Assembly (NCBI RefSeq): GCF_900698995.1
Contig: NZ_LR217735.1
Location: 496,001 to 560,000, forward strand
DNA length: 64,000 nucleotides
Origin: Erwinia_E haradaeae_C
Lineage (GTDB): Bacteria > Pseudomonadota > Gammaproteobacteria > Enterobacterales > Enterobacteriaceae
Reading direction: 5' to 3'
In this document: positions 38,512 through 49,500 of the stretch, one piece after another
Layout of the letters: each line of letters opens with the position of its first letter
Numbering within the stretch: the first letter of the stretch is position 1
Notes under the pieces: generated by a model
Told to the model about the DNA's origin: nothing
What the model saw: the letters and a program-made list of their open reading frames with translations, nothing else
Databases searched by the model: none
Made by a program: the position numbers and the translations under genes

Positions 38512-39198
38512 TTACAATAATTTATTCAATAAATCCTGCAACTCCCTTAAACATGTAATCTGCCAGTTTGGGTTAATTCCATGTGGTTTTTTTCGACCAT
38601 CATGATTCAACCAACAAGTTGAAAACCCAGCATTAATACCGCCAACAATGTCAGATTCTAAAGTATCGCCAACTATAAGAACTCTACGAGGCACAGGGTT
38701 AGACATTTTATTCAGTGCAAAATTAAAAATTTCAGGATGTGGTTTAGCATAACCAACTTGCTCAGACGCTATAAGAAGATTAAAATATTTTGAGAAACAA
38801 TTACGTGTTATTCGTGCTTCTTGTAATGCAGTAAAACCATTTGTAATAATACCAATTTTTACTTTTCCATACAGATGACTTAGCAGATCTCTTGCACCAG
38901 GCATCGGAGTGCAAATTTCTCCCATCGCTTTTATAAAACCATTATTTAGCTCACAAGTAGTAACATCTAACCTATTAGCCCATTCTTTAAAACGATCATG
39001 TTGTAATGTCGAAAGACTAATAGAATTATTTTGATAATCTATCCACAGTTTTTTATTAACAAATTGATATTGATCATAATCATTACGAGTAAAGTAGATA
39101 TCATATTTTCTAAAAAGTTTTTTTAACCCAGAAAAGGAATCAAAGTAAAATAGCGTATCATCAGCATCAAATAATATCCACTCCCATTTTGCTAACAT
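38512..39198 (-). CDS. yjjG: HAD-family nucleotidase YjjG
   Basis: Haloacid-dehalogenase phosphatase; E. coli YjjG dephosphorylates pyrimidine nucleoside monophosphates, including non-canonical ones. The protein matches E. coli YjjG (225 residues): catalytic ILFDADDTLFYFDSFSGL (HAD motif 1, DxD), VNKKLWIDYQN, the GIITNGFTALQEARI segment (motif 2), KPHPEIFNFAL (motif 3 Lys) and VLIVGDTLESDIVGGINAG (motif 4). Two ATGs are possible, 39213 and 39198. I prefer 39198 (228 residues), since it lines up with E. coli MKWDW and has GGGAAG seven bases upstream. In E. coli it follows rimI, as here, and the 3' end of the broken rimI frame overlaps its start. Confidence 0.93.
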   Translation of the reverse strand: MLAKWEWILFDADDTLFYFDSFSGLKKLFRKYDIYFTRNDYDQYQFVNKKLWIDYQNNSISLSTLQHDRFKEWANRLDVTTCELNNGFIKAMGEICTPMPGARDLLSHLYGKVKIGIITNGFTALQEARITRNCFSKYFNLLIASEQVGYAKPHPEIFNFALNKMSNPVPRRVLIVGDTLESDIVGGINAGFSTCWLNHDGRKKPHGINPNWQITCLRELQDLLNKLL

Positions 39199-39653
39199 GA
39201 AACCGCTTCCCATGATATTGTAAGAGCCATAATAACAGCATCTTCTGTTCCATTAGCTACTGGGTAATAATTTGAGCGAATAGTAACTTCATTAAAACCA
39301 AGACATCTGTATAGCATAATTGCAGGATAGTTTGAGCACCTAACTTCTAGTCATAATGTTTGAACGCCGCGCACCTTAAGCTGATCTATCAAATGTTGTA
39401 ATAAAATTCTCCCTAAACCACGTCTCCTAAAGTTGGGGTCTACAGCTATATTAAATAGATTTGCCTCATCTATTACTAACTGAGTAATAGAAAAAGCAGC
39501 CATAACACCATGAACCATAAGGCAAAAATTCAAATACCTAACTCCTTGATTTTTAAAAAATGTTTTTTTTGTTGATGGATATGTGTGGCTTCTCTGCTCA
39601 ATAATAAATGCAGCATCAAAATGATACGGATAAAGCAAGGAAATCTGATTCAT
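39192..39653 (-). pseudogene. rimI: rimI with an in-frame TGA at a Trp codon
   Basis: RimI acetylates the N-terminus of ribosomal protein S18 in E. coli. From ATG 39653 the frame gives 100 residues matching E. coli RimI (148) well: MNQISLLYPYHFDAAFIIEQRSH, NQGVRYLNFCL and the acetyl-CoA loop VDPNFRRRGLGRILLQHLIDQL. It then hits TGA at 39351-39353, exactly where E. coli has Trp in GVATLWLEVRASN. The same frame stays open past it: LEVRCSNYPAIMLYRCLGFNEVTIRSNYYP, EDAVIMAL, down to a TAG at 39192-39194 inside the yjjG start. Total about 153 codons, near the normal length. Either a very recent pseudogene or a product of TGA readthrough (the next base is C). Confidence 0.85.
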
Positions 39654-40963
39654 ATAAACTATCTATTAATTATAAGATACGTGCTATTGTGTATTGTAAG
39701 TGTGTTGTTGTTTTTTGATTTTTGATATTAAAATGTACAGCAGGTTCAGTCATCTCAGTATTACCTTACGTTTTTATGCATGTCTAATTAAAATCTGTAA
39801 TACAGAATTCAGAAGTATTTAGAGATCATAAATTGAACTATCCTTTATCTGATTTCTTATATTTATATATTATTTAGAAATATGAAACTTTGTGTACTTT
39901 AATGTAAAAATAATTATTTCTCTTCTTTTTTTTATGTGACCAGTAATCATTATATTCAATAGATCTTTTTCAGTTAAAAATCAACAAAAAACTATAAATT
40001 GACCTATTGATTGCAAGTATAATCAATAAAACAAATTATAATATAACATATATTACATGATAAACAATAGATTGTATTTTAACTGATATGCAATACTAAT
40101 CTTAAGATATTCACATAAGATATTTTATTTTAATGCTTTAGAGTATGTCTATTGATAATTTTTGATTATATAGAAAAAATTATTATCTATTTTTATAGAT
40201 CACTTTATTTTCGGATAAATTTTATACATACAATATATATTGTAGAATTCTTAAATTTTTATTTGCTATATGCTATATATTTCATAATATGAGTAAAATA
40301 TTTTAAAATTTAAAATTTAAAATAACTAAAAATAAATTATAATATTTTTATATTAAGTAATTAGTATATTTAATATGATCATTTTTACTGATTAATTGAT
40401 TTTATTATATAAAATATTTTTTGTATAAGTATCTATCTCTATACAGATAAGTTACTATAAATTTTATCTATAATTTTCTATCTAATATAAAAAATATCTT
40501 AATATCTAAAGTAAACTGGAAAAATATTTGTTATTTCTTATAAAGAAAATGCATGATATTAGTCTAATATTTTTAATATTAGTATAATACTTAAACATGA
40601 TCTAATTTCAAGCATAAGATATTATCTATAATTTCAATTATAATATTTAAAAGATTTTGCTATAGTTAATTCTGACTAAAACATTAATTAAGATATATTT
40701 TAATATTATGTATCTAGTGAAGTTTTTATAAAAATATTCTTTTGTATAAAAGCCTAATGAAAGCTTGAATATATAAAATATATATTTCTTGACCTTTCGA
40801 TAAATGTTGCTAGAAAATGTATACTCTTAATTGAGATATCATCCAATACCATAAGGATTAACACCAGAAAGTACCATTAGCATTTAATTAAAAAATAATT
40901 ATGTGTATATTACCGTTTAATCTTTTATAGGAAATACCAATTATAAATGAATTTATAGTAGTT
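39654..40963. other. AT-rich spacer between rimI and lipA
   Basis: About 1.3 kb, extremely AT-rich between 40260 and 40760. E. coli has holD upstream of rimI; no HolD motif recognised. No strong palindrome noticed. Confidence 0.5.
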
Positions 40964-41911
40964 TTATATATTTAATCCTTTTATTTGCATATCAGCATGG
41001 TAAGACGATCTAACTAAGGGCCCACAAGAAACATATAAAAACCCCATAGCAACGGCTATTTCCTTTAGTTTATTAAATTCAGATGGACTGAGATATCTTT
41101 GCACTGGCAAGTGTTGAGGACCTGGCTGCAAGTATTGTCCAATAGTTAGTATGGTAACTCCTTTACATCTAAGATCATGCATGACTTCTTCTACCTCAGA
41201 GTTATTTTCACCCAGGCCAACCATTAATCCAGATTTAGTAGGAATTTCTGGGCGATATGTTTTAAAAATTTGAAGTAATTTTAGTGAATTTTGATAATCT
41301 GCACCAGGACGTACCAGGTGGTAGATACGTGGGACACTCTCTAAATTATGGTTGAATACATTTGGGGGTGTAGCATTAAGGATCTTTAGTGCGCGACTCA
41401 TGCATCCTCGAAAATCAGGAACTAAAATCTCAATTTTTATAGTTGGATTTGTTTTACGAATAACACTGATGCAATTGGAAAAATGTTGAGCACCTCCGTC
41501 ATGTAAATCATCACGATTTACTGAAGTTATTACTACGTGTTGCAAATTCATTTCTTGGAGGCATTTTGCTATATTATTTGGTTCATTAATATTTGGCGGC
41601 ATAGGACGCCCGTGTGTGACATCACAAAAAGGACAGCGACGAGTACAGGTTGCACCTAAAATCATAAAAGTAGCTGTGCCATTGCTAAAACATTCAAATA
41701 AATTAGGACAAGAAGCTTCTTCGCAAACAGAACAAAGATTGTGTTTACGTATGGCAGACTGTACACGTTGGACACGACTAGGGTCAGCCGGTAATGTAAT
41801 TTTAATCCATTTTGGTTTAGGTAAAATATTGACATGATTGGCTTGATTTGTATCAAGTGGCACTGTGTTCAATATATTGAGAGTGCGATATTTTAGGGTA
41901 TGTTTAATCAT
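40964..41911 (-). CDS. lipA: Lipoyl synthase
   Basis: Radical SAM enzyme that inserts two sulfurs into octanoyl chains on the lipoyl domains of pyruvate and 2-oxoglutarate dehydrogenases. The 315 residues match E. coli LipA (321). The auxiliary cluster cysteines are in NLCSVCEEASCPNLFECF, the radical SAM motif CxxxCxxC in CTRRCPFCDVTHGRP, then HVVITSVNRDDLHDGGA, EILVPDFRG and the C-terminal SSYHADMQ with the conserved Ser. Both [4Fe-4S] clusters can therefore form. lipB is 600 bases upstream on the same strand. Byproducts include 5'-deoxyadenosine, which the nearby MtnN can also clear in E. coli. Confidence 0.97.
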   Translation of the reverse strand: MIKHTLKYRTLNILNTVPLDTNQANHVNILPKPKWIKITLPADPSRVQRVQSAIRKHNLCSVCEEASCPNLFECFSNGTATFMILGATCTRRCPFCDVTHGRPMPPNINEPNNIAKCLQEMNLQHVVITSVNRDDLHDGGAQHFSNCISVIRKTNPTIKIEILVPDFRGCMSRALKILNATPPNVFNHNLESVPRIYHLVRPGADYQNSLKLLQIFKTYRPEIPTKSGLMVGLGENNSEVEEVMHDLRCKGVTILTIGQYLQPGPQHLPVQRYLSPSEFNKLKEIAVAMGFLYVSCGPLVRSSYHADMQIKGLNI

Positions 41912-42526
41912 CAGTGACAGTTCGCCATTAATTAACTAGATAATAGACTCAGATCTATGATTTAAAGGTTATAGTATGTTGATTTTATTGTAAAAATTTT
42001 ACTTACTCTTTTAATTAATATAATGAACAAAAAGTATATTATATCAGGTATGTCAATTAAGGGGCATTAGTCTAAAGATATTGAAATATATTCATTCGCT
42101 AATTTTTAGAGAAATTTATAATTTGAAGATATATTTACGTTAAATTCAAGTTTGTATTACTTTATCAAGATAAAAGAATAGTCTCCTTTAGGAGACGATA
42201 GAAACAATAACCATTGATTCTGTCAAATATAATAAATATTATCCATAATAAATATTCATGTATTATGTAAGTATAGCAAACAATAATATATAACATACTT
42301 TTCTTTAATGAATGATACGAATTTTCCATTTCGTGAGTATTATATTAGTATATTTAATCTGCATAGAATATAGATATAATTTAAGATCACGGTTATTGAA
42401 TAATTAACATAATATCTCAAAATGCGTAGACTGTACTGTGATACAATAGTTAATCTGATTGTGCTCATCCATCTTTTCTTATAGATTTTATTACATACAA
42501 CCCAAAGAATACACTATATATTGTGT
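41912..42526. other. AT-rich spacer between lipB and lipA
   Basis: E. coli has ybeF between these genes; no trace of a LysR-type regulator was seen. A small hairpin TCTCCTTTAGGAGA near 42181-42194 is one of the few GC-containing stems here and could be a lipB transcript end or a lipA leader element. Confidence 0.45.
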
Positions 42527-43198
42527 TTAATCTAATGCGTTATATGCACATAGAGTACTATTTTTATCCCAATAAATCTTATTAATGGCTAACTGATGCG
42601 TTAAGCTACGTATTAATATTGGTTGAACTTCTAAGAGAGTTATCTCAGGTTTTTTCTGTTTTAACTGGGTCATTTCAAGTAAAGGGTCTCCACAAGGGTC
42701 AATATATAAAAAAGGGGTTAAATCCATATTAATATTAAAAGCTAAACCATGATATGAACAATTATTTCGTACACGTAATCCTAATGAGCATATTTTTTTG
42801 CCATCTACATATACACCTGGTGACCTAGGTTTTGTATATGCATTTACAGAGAATACTGCTAAAGTGTCAATTGCTGCTCGTTCAAGAGCCACTACTAATT
42901 GATGAATTCCAATGCACCGTCTCTTTAGGTTTATCATTACATATAACATTTGCTGACCTGGACCGTGATAAGTAATTTGCCCACCTCGATCACTGTTCAT
43001 AACAGGAATATCTGTAGGTAATAAAAGAGGTTTATTTTTACTCGTTTGGCCTTGTGTAAATACTGGAAAGTGCTCTACCAACCAGATTTCATCTGGTGTT
43101 ATACAATCTCTCTCATTGGTAAATTTCCGCATAGCGCACGCAATAGATAGCCAGTTATGTAAACCAAGTGATCGAATAATAAGTGTGTCTGGAGACAA
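42527..43198 (-). CDS. lipB: Octanoyl-[ACP]:protein N-octanoyltransferase
   Basis: Transfers octanoate from acyl carrier protein to lipoyl domains, making the substrate of LipA. The protein matches E. coli LipB (213 residues): RSLGLHNW, EIWLVEHFPVFTQGQ, SDRGGQITYHGPGQQMLYV, the catalytic Lys in DGKKICSLGLRV, YHGLAFNINMDL and the catalytic Cys in IDPCGDP. The frame is open to an ATG at 43306, but homology begins at LSPDTLIIRSLGL. The Leu there is a TTG at 43198, with AGGAAG seven bases upstream, and lines up with the E. coli initiator Met. I take TTG as the start (223 residues). ybeD lies just upstream, as in E. coli. Confidence 0.93.
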   Translation of the reverse strand: MSPDTLIIRSLGLHNWLSIACAMRKFTNERDCITPDEIWLVEHFPVFTQGQTSKNKPLLLPTDIPVMNSDRGGQITYHGPGQQMLYVMINLKRRCIGIHQLVVALERAAIDTLAVFSVNAYTKPRSPGVYVDGKKICSLGLRVRNNCSYHGLAFNINMDLTPFLYIDPCGDPLLEMTQLKQKKPEITLLEVQPILIRSLTHQLAINKIYWDKNSTLCAYNALD

Positions 43199-43333
43199 AA
43201 TATATCTTCCTATTCTATAGGTTATACTAGATTTATAATCTTTAATAAACGTTAGTACTATCAGATATAATTCATTATCATAACTATGTCTTCTAAGAAG
43301 AAACATCTTTTCAGATATTTTTGTATTAGATCA

Positions 43334-43597
43334 TTATAAGACCATTAAAACTTTTTCAATATTACCCAATTTATCATATAGTGTATCCACCTGCTTAATA
43401 TGAGTTACAGCAACGGTGATAGAGACTGAGGAATATTTTCCTTTTTGGCTAGTTTTCAGTTCTGGGTCATATTCACCAGGGGCATACATTTGTACTACTT
43501 TAACTATTTTTTCTACTAGACCAGGACATGATAGAGCTATAATTTTATAAGTAAATAATGTAGGAAATTTAAGAAAGCTTATAAGATTGCTTTTCAT
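43334..43597 (-). CDS. ybeD: Small DUF493-family protein YbeD
   Basis: A small cytosolic protein of unknown function, conserved upstream of lipB in enteric bacteria; its structure resembles the regulatory ACT-like domain of D-3-phosphoglycerate dehydrogenase. The protein matches E. coli YbeD (87 residues): FLKFPTLFTYKII, VVQMYAPGEYDP, KGKYSSVSITVAVTHIKQVDTLYDKLG and the terminal VLMVL. I chose ATG 43597 (87 residues), preceded by GGAGG at close range, over the earlier ATG at 43609. Its retention next to lipB in such a reduced genome hints at a useful role, perhaps tied to lipoylation, but that is only inference. Confidence 0.93.
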   Translation of the reverse strand: MKSNLISFLKFPTLFTYKIIALSCPGLVEKIVKVVQMYAPGEYDPELKTSQKGKYSSVSITVAVTHIKQVDTLYDKLGNIEKVLMVL

Positions 43598-44627
43598 TGA
43601 TACCTCCATTCTATAAGTTTATGGTCTGGAAGAGGTAATAAATTATTTAAATTTTCATCACGTAGATTATTTAATAAGATATATCAAGAATAATTACAGA
43701 AATCTCAAAAACCTGATCATATTATACTATCATTGAATATAAAATAATATATCAAATTATAGCTAATCAGATATTGGTATTTTTATTACACGCTGACAAA
43801 AATATCAATCGTTCAATAATTATTAAATCTATCTCAGTTATTATTGGAGCTTAATGTTCTATTATATATTGTTTGTACATATTACGTGCATGATAATTAA
43901 GATATGGTTTTGTTAGGTATACTAACCCTATGATTTTTGTAGAATCAATGAGCAGTGAGTAACTATATGCATCTGATGATTACTAATGATATTTTAAATA
44001 TTATTTTATAATGCTTATTAATAAGTTTATAGAGAATCAATAGCTCTATATTTTACTTTTAGCTAGTATTGTATATCGTATTTAAATTTTAGCTATAGTA
44101 TTATTATATTTTTGTTCTGAAGGAATATAATATGATGCTGATAGCTTAACGAGAGAATATTATAGAGAGCACAGATATAAATTAATTCTATGAAATAATT
44201 TAAAATTATTTTATAGTATGCACTGGTATAAATTTTCTTTTGGTATACATTCTAAAATAAAAAAATATTCATAGGATCATTAAATAATGATATAGGGAAC
44301 GGCATATTTTTGAGAATATTTTCTTAGAATTGATTATAATATTTATATTATAGAATATTATCATGAAAATTATTTAAAAAGAAGAGTATTGATCTCTGGT
44401 GTATTAAAACAAGATTACTATCTAAAACATAAAATGATAATATATTATAACTAATATCAGTCTCTTGTATTAATGCGTTAACTAATGGTGATCCTTTGGC
44501 TAGTACTAAAATAGTATTTAGATTTTGAGATCTAATTTAAATCAGAAGCTTCATTTAAATATCTGATGTAGTGTGGGTAAAATAGTTCTCTAATAATTTA
44601 AAGTTTTATATTGCTAATTTTGAAAAA
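43598..44627. other. AT-rich spacer where dacA-rlpA-rodA-pbpA would be
   Basis: In E. coli dacA, rlpA, mrdB (rodA) and mrdA (pbpA) come upstream of ybeD. Here only about 1 kb remains before glnS and no DacA motif was recognised. An unassigned open frame of about 62 codons without an ATG lies on the minus strand at 44348-44536; I do not recognise its translation. Confidence 0.5.
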
Positions 44628-46295
44628 TTATGCGTTAATTTTTACCCACGTATTCCGTAAACCCACAATACGATTAAAAACTAAATTAGTTGAAGAAGAT
44701 TTGACGTTATCGGTACAAAAATATCCCTCTCTTTCGAATTGGTAAGGAAATGAGGTCTTTGCAGTGCGCATGCTGGGTTCAATAAAGCCATGTTTAACAA
44801 CCAGTGAGTTTGGATTCAATTCGTTAATAAAATCATCTGATGCTAATGGGTTAGGTGAGTTAAATAACCTCTCGTACAAACGAAATTCCGCAATAAGCGC
44901 ATATTTTGCTGATACCCAATGAATGACTCCTTTAATTTTACGACCATCGCTTGGATTTTTCTTCATCGTGCTCATATCACAGGAGCAAAACAAGACAATG
45001 ATCTTACCTTGAGCATCTCTTTCTACACTTTCTGCTCTTATTACATAGGCATAACGTAAACGTACTTCTCCTCCTAAGCTTAAGCGTTTATAATTTTTTT
45101 GCTGCTCTTCTTGAAAATCAGAACTATCAATATAAATTTCTTGTGTCAATGGAACTGAACGTGTTCCAAGTTCATGTTTTTTTGGGTAATACGGTATATT
45201 GAGTATTTCTTCATAATTTGATGGCAGATTCCTAATAAGTACTTTGATTGGGTTAATTACAGCCATCACTCTTGGCGCATGAGCATTTAACTCTTCACGA
45301 ATACAGCTTTCAAGCATTTCAATATTAATCATGTTTTCTTGTTTTGTAACACCAATACGACGGCAAAATTCACGTATAGATGCTGCCGTATAGCCTCGTC
45401 GACGCATGCCAGCAATAGTAAGCATTCTGGGGTCATCCCATCCTTCTACAATATTTTCAGTCACTAGACGGTTAAGATGTCTTTTAGAGGTGATAGTATA
45501 TTGAAGATTGAGACGTGAAAATTCATACTGTCGTGGATGCACGGCGATATTGATATTATTTAAAATCCAATCATATAAACGACGATTATCTTGAAATTCT
45601 AGTGTGCATAAAGAGTGAGTAATTCCCTCTAGTGCATCAGAAATACAATGGGCAAAATCATACATTGGATATATGCACCATTTTCTTCCGGTTTGGTGAT
45701 GTTCTTCAAATTTTATCCGATAAAGCACTGGGTCACGTAGGATAATAAAAGGCGATGTCATATTAATTTTCGCACGTAAACAGGCGTCGCCTTCAGCAAT
45801 TTCACCATTACGCATTTGAGAAAATAATTGTAAATTATCGCATACACTACGATTACGATACGGACTGTTTTTTCCAGGTGTGGTTAGAGTTCCGCGATAT
45901 ATGCGAATTAAATGAGATGATAACTCATCAACATATGCTAAGTTTTTCTGAATGAGTTCAATAGCATATTGATAGTGTTTTTCGAAATAATCCGAAGAAT
46001 ATCGAACTTTACCATCCCACTGAAATCCTAACCAGGTAATATCACGCTTAATAGATTCAATAAATTCTGTATTTTCTTTTTCGGGATTTGTATCATCGAA
46101 CCGTAGGTTACATTTTCCTTTGTAGTCCTGAGCTATGCTAAAGTTTAGACAAATAGATTTTGCATGACCAATATGTAGGTAACCATTAGGTTCTGGCGGA
46201 AATCGAGTACGCACTATTTTATGCATACCTTCTGCTAGATCTTTATTAATAATTTGTCGGATAAAGTTAGTTGGGTAGCTTGAGGTCTTACTCAT
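44628..46295 (-). CDS. glnS: Glutaminyl-tRNA synthetase
   Basis: Class I synthetase that charges tRNA-Gln directly; both glutamine tRNAs of this window are its substrates. The protein matches E. coli GlnS (554 residues): PTNFIRQII, FPPEPNGYLHIGHAKSI with the HIGH motif, NLRFDDTNPEKE, YPMYDFAHCISDALEGITHSLCTLEFQDNR, and the C-terminal beta-barrel anticodon domain. The KMSKS-equivalent, VMSKR in E. coli, reads ITSKR, keeping the lysine but losing the Met. The frame extends to 46313, but ATG 46295 has AGGAG six bases upstream and gives 555 residues. No neighbour gene is closer than 200 bases. Confidence 0.96.
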   Translation of the reverse strand: MSKTSSYPTNFIRQIINKDLAEGMHKIVRTRFPPEPNGYLHIGHAKSICLNFSIAQDYKGKCNLRFDDTNPEKENTEFIESIKRDITWLGFQWDGKVRYSSDYFEKHYQYAIELIQKNLAYVDELSSHLIRIYRGTLTTPGKNSPYRNRSVCDNLQLFSQMRNGEIAEGDACLRAKINMTSPFIILRDPVLYRIKFEEHHQTGRKWCIYPMYDFAHCISDALEGITHSLCTLEFQDNRRLYDWILNNINIAVHPRQYEFSRLNLQYTITSKRHLNRLVTENIVEGWDDPRMLTIAGMRRRGYTAASIREFCRRIGVTKQENMINIEMLESCIREELNAHAPRVMAVINPIKVLIRNLPSNYEEILNIPYYPKKHELGTRSVPLTQEIYIDSSDFQEEQQKNYKRLSLGGEVRLRYAYVIRAESVERDAQGKIIVLFCSCDMSTMKKNPSDGRKIKGVIHWVSAKYALIAEFRLYERLFNSPNPLASDDFINELNPNSLVVKHGFIEPSMRTAKTSFPYQFEREGYFCTDNVKSSSTNLVFNRIVGLRNTWVKINA

Positions 46296-46523
46296 TTTCA
46301 TCTCCTCAGTCAAACTGATAAAATTTTATTTAAAAATATTTAAAGCATAGTGTTTTTATAGCAAAAATTTACTATTTATGCATCTCATATTATTTATTAC
46401 TGCATTAGTAGGAGTAAGTATTGAATCTCCGTACCACAGTTACTGTAATATAGTACAAAGAGATTTTATTAATAGTGCACGACTTGTGTGTTTTCAGTAT
46501 TCACATATCTTAATTCTATGGGT

Positions 46524-49500
46524 TCAGAGCTGATCCATAGAGGTAATGAAATCTGCATGTAGAAGAGTATTATAAACAGCGTTTTGATGTTCTAAATGAT
46601 TTACGCCGCGTAAAAAAAGATAAATAATACCACCAAAGTGTCTTTGGTAATCATAATTTATTAAACGATGGCGTAAATATCGATGCAGTGCTAATGTGTA
46701 TAATTGGTACTGCAAATCATAACGGTGCTCTTGCATTGCCTGCATAATTCTATCCTTGGTGTAATAATCGCCGCTCTCACCGAACCAATGAGTTTTATAA
46801 TCTAATAGATAATATTTACCTTTCCAGAGAAATACTAGGTCAATTGAACCTTCTAGCATGCCTTTAATTTGATCAAATCTAAGCGGAGGGCAACCCGCCG
46901 ATAATGGGTCTTGTTGCATAATTTTATTTAGTTTTTCAGATGTAAGTGGTTGTGAAAACGGTAAATAAAACTTTAGTTCTACCTGCTTATCTTTCATGGG
47001 TATATTGTACAAACTGACACCAGTTTCATTTAAAGTAGTATGAAGAATATTCTCAATCCATTCATGTATTACTGGAACCCATTCCTTATTTAACCCCTGA
47101 TAGATAATCTGTTTCTCTAACCAAGAAATGTTCAATGGCGAGCTAAAATCCAGACTTGATAATAATCTATGAAGGAAGATCCCGGATCTAGTACCTTTTG
47201 GAAAAGTATGTTGTGTGTATTTCGTATGTTCCACTATGCTGCTGATTGATTGATTTATAGATAAATGAATATCAGGACTTTTGAGTGATAATCTATCTAT
47301 ATTATTAATATTGGCAGTGCTAGTATTATGATGTTTTTGCAAGAGATCTGAGTAACTTGTACTTTTCCAATTTTCTTTGATAGGATATGACAATGTTCGA
47401 AGATGAATTTTTTGGATATTGACATCATTACGATCGCTATCCTGCCATGGCTTCCCCTTTTGTCCTGATGCAATGGTAAAGGTAGTAATGTCTCCATGAA
47501 ACACTTGCAGTGCAGATTTTAAACTACTAGCATTCATTGCTTGTCCTTTTTGGATTAAATAGCCTAATGCACTACGATGTATGTGGCTTTTATCGGTTTT
47601 TTTACGACCTATACATAGTGGCGCAATACCAATACTACAGTGAAATATAGAGCGTGTAACTGCCACATACAACAAGCGCAAATCTTCTGATAATCTTTCT
47701 TGATCGGCTAAGATCATATTTTTAGTATCTTGCTGTAAATCAAGCACGGTAGTAAAAGTTTGATGATCATAAAAAATTGCATTTTTTGCTTCACGAAAAG
47801 TAGCGGCAAATGGTATCCATACCAATGGATATTGCAATCCTTTAGATTTATGGATTGTGATAATTTGCACTAAATTATAATCACTCTCCAGGCGAATGCA
47901 TTGATCCGGTTTATAGGAATACGGTTGCTGAATTTTTTTGATTAGCCAGTTTATTAAAATTTGTTCATTTGCACATATAAATGAGGCTTCTTGCAATACT
48001 TCACCTAAGTGTATTAGATTAGTTAAGTAATGTTTTGTATGCGAAGGTGATAATAAATTCTCAGCGATTTTTTCCTGCAGTATAAGCTTACGGAGCATAG
48101 ATAATACACCATATTTTTTCCAACATTCTTGATAATCAAAAAATCTTCTTATTAGAGAACTCCATACCACTTCCTGGCTTTTTATTGAATAAACACTTGC
48201 TTTTTTTATACCTAAAAAGCTTGTTGATAGACTACTTCGTAAAATGGATTTTTTTTCTGGTTTTAATATTGCCTGTAAGAGATAGAGCATCTCTTGTGCT
48301 TCTAATGTAGAAAAGATACTGTCTCGATTAGAAAGGTATACCGATGGTATATTTAGCGCATAGAGAGCTTTTTTTACTATTTCCGCCTCGCTGCGTCTGC
48401 GTACTAATATGGTAATATCTGAAGCTCTCACTGGTTTTTGATTGTTCGTATAACAAAGGAAAGCTTTACTATTTATGCTTTGATGTAACCAATGACTAAT
48501 TTCTGCGGCACACTCTTGTGCCATAAATTCTTGATAATCATTGATATTGACAGTATTACCTGGCTGTAACCAAAATTTTAGAGCAGGTTGTATCTTGCAG
48601 TTTAAACTAAAATGCAAATGATGATTAGGTGTGGCTGATTTAATTCGTATAAATGGTATTTCTCTAAAAATAAACGGATTATAATGATTTAAAAATAAAA
48701 GATTAACAGCATTAACCATGTCTTTTGATGAACGCCAATTTGTTTCTAATGTATAGTATTCCCTAATGTCAGAGCGTGCGCGCATATAGGTAAAAACATC
48801 TGCACCTCGAAATGCATAAATTGCCTGTTTAGGATCACCTATTAATAATAGCGCACTATGAGATGTGTTGTGATATATAGCATGAAAAATACGATATTGT
48901 TGTATATCAGTATCTTGAAATTCATCTATTAACGCTACTGGATAATTGTTTTGAATAATTTTAGCTAATATTTTACCATTTGGCATATATAATGATGAAT
49001 GAAGTAGCGTTAATAGATCATGAAATCCGATTTTTGCATGTAAAGATTTTTCTCGCTTAATAGAGCATCGAATGTGTTGCAGTGCTAAGGCTATCACACA
49101 ATCATACAGGGATAGGGGTTTGAGAAGAAAAAGATCAATCTCTAGAAAGATTAGATGATTTGGTGGTTCTCCATTTATGCTTTTATTTAGTAATGTACTT
49201 TGACTAAAATTTACTAGATATTTTACTATAAAGTAGTCTACTGTTTCAGTTTTGGCCCATTGCGTAATACTATCCAGCCAGTATGGAAGATTTTTTCTAT
49301 TATAACTGCGGCGATCAATGCCAGATTTTTCAATTAGTTCTTGTATATTTTGTGCATTTAGCCATGATTTTTTAATATTTTTAATACGCTCTATGATATT
49401 GGCATGCTGTTGTTCTATGTTTTTATAGGTTGCATAGGTTGTTTTTAAAAAGATCTCTTCCCTATATAACCATGGTAATAATGTTTGAAGTAACTGTTCT

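Noticed and set aside
39351..39353. Reassignment of UGA to tryptophan (code 4)
   Set aside because: murB ends in TGA exactly where E. coli MurB ends, overlapping the birA start, and recB also ends in TGA. Conserved Trp sites in intact genes use TGG. Ordinary decay explains the TGA codons.
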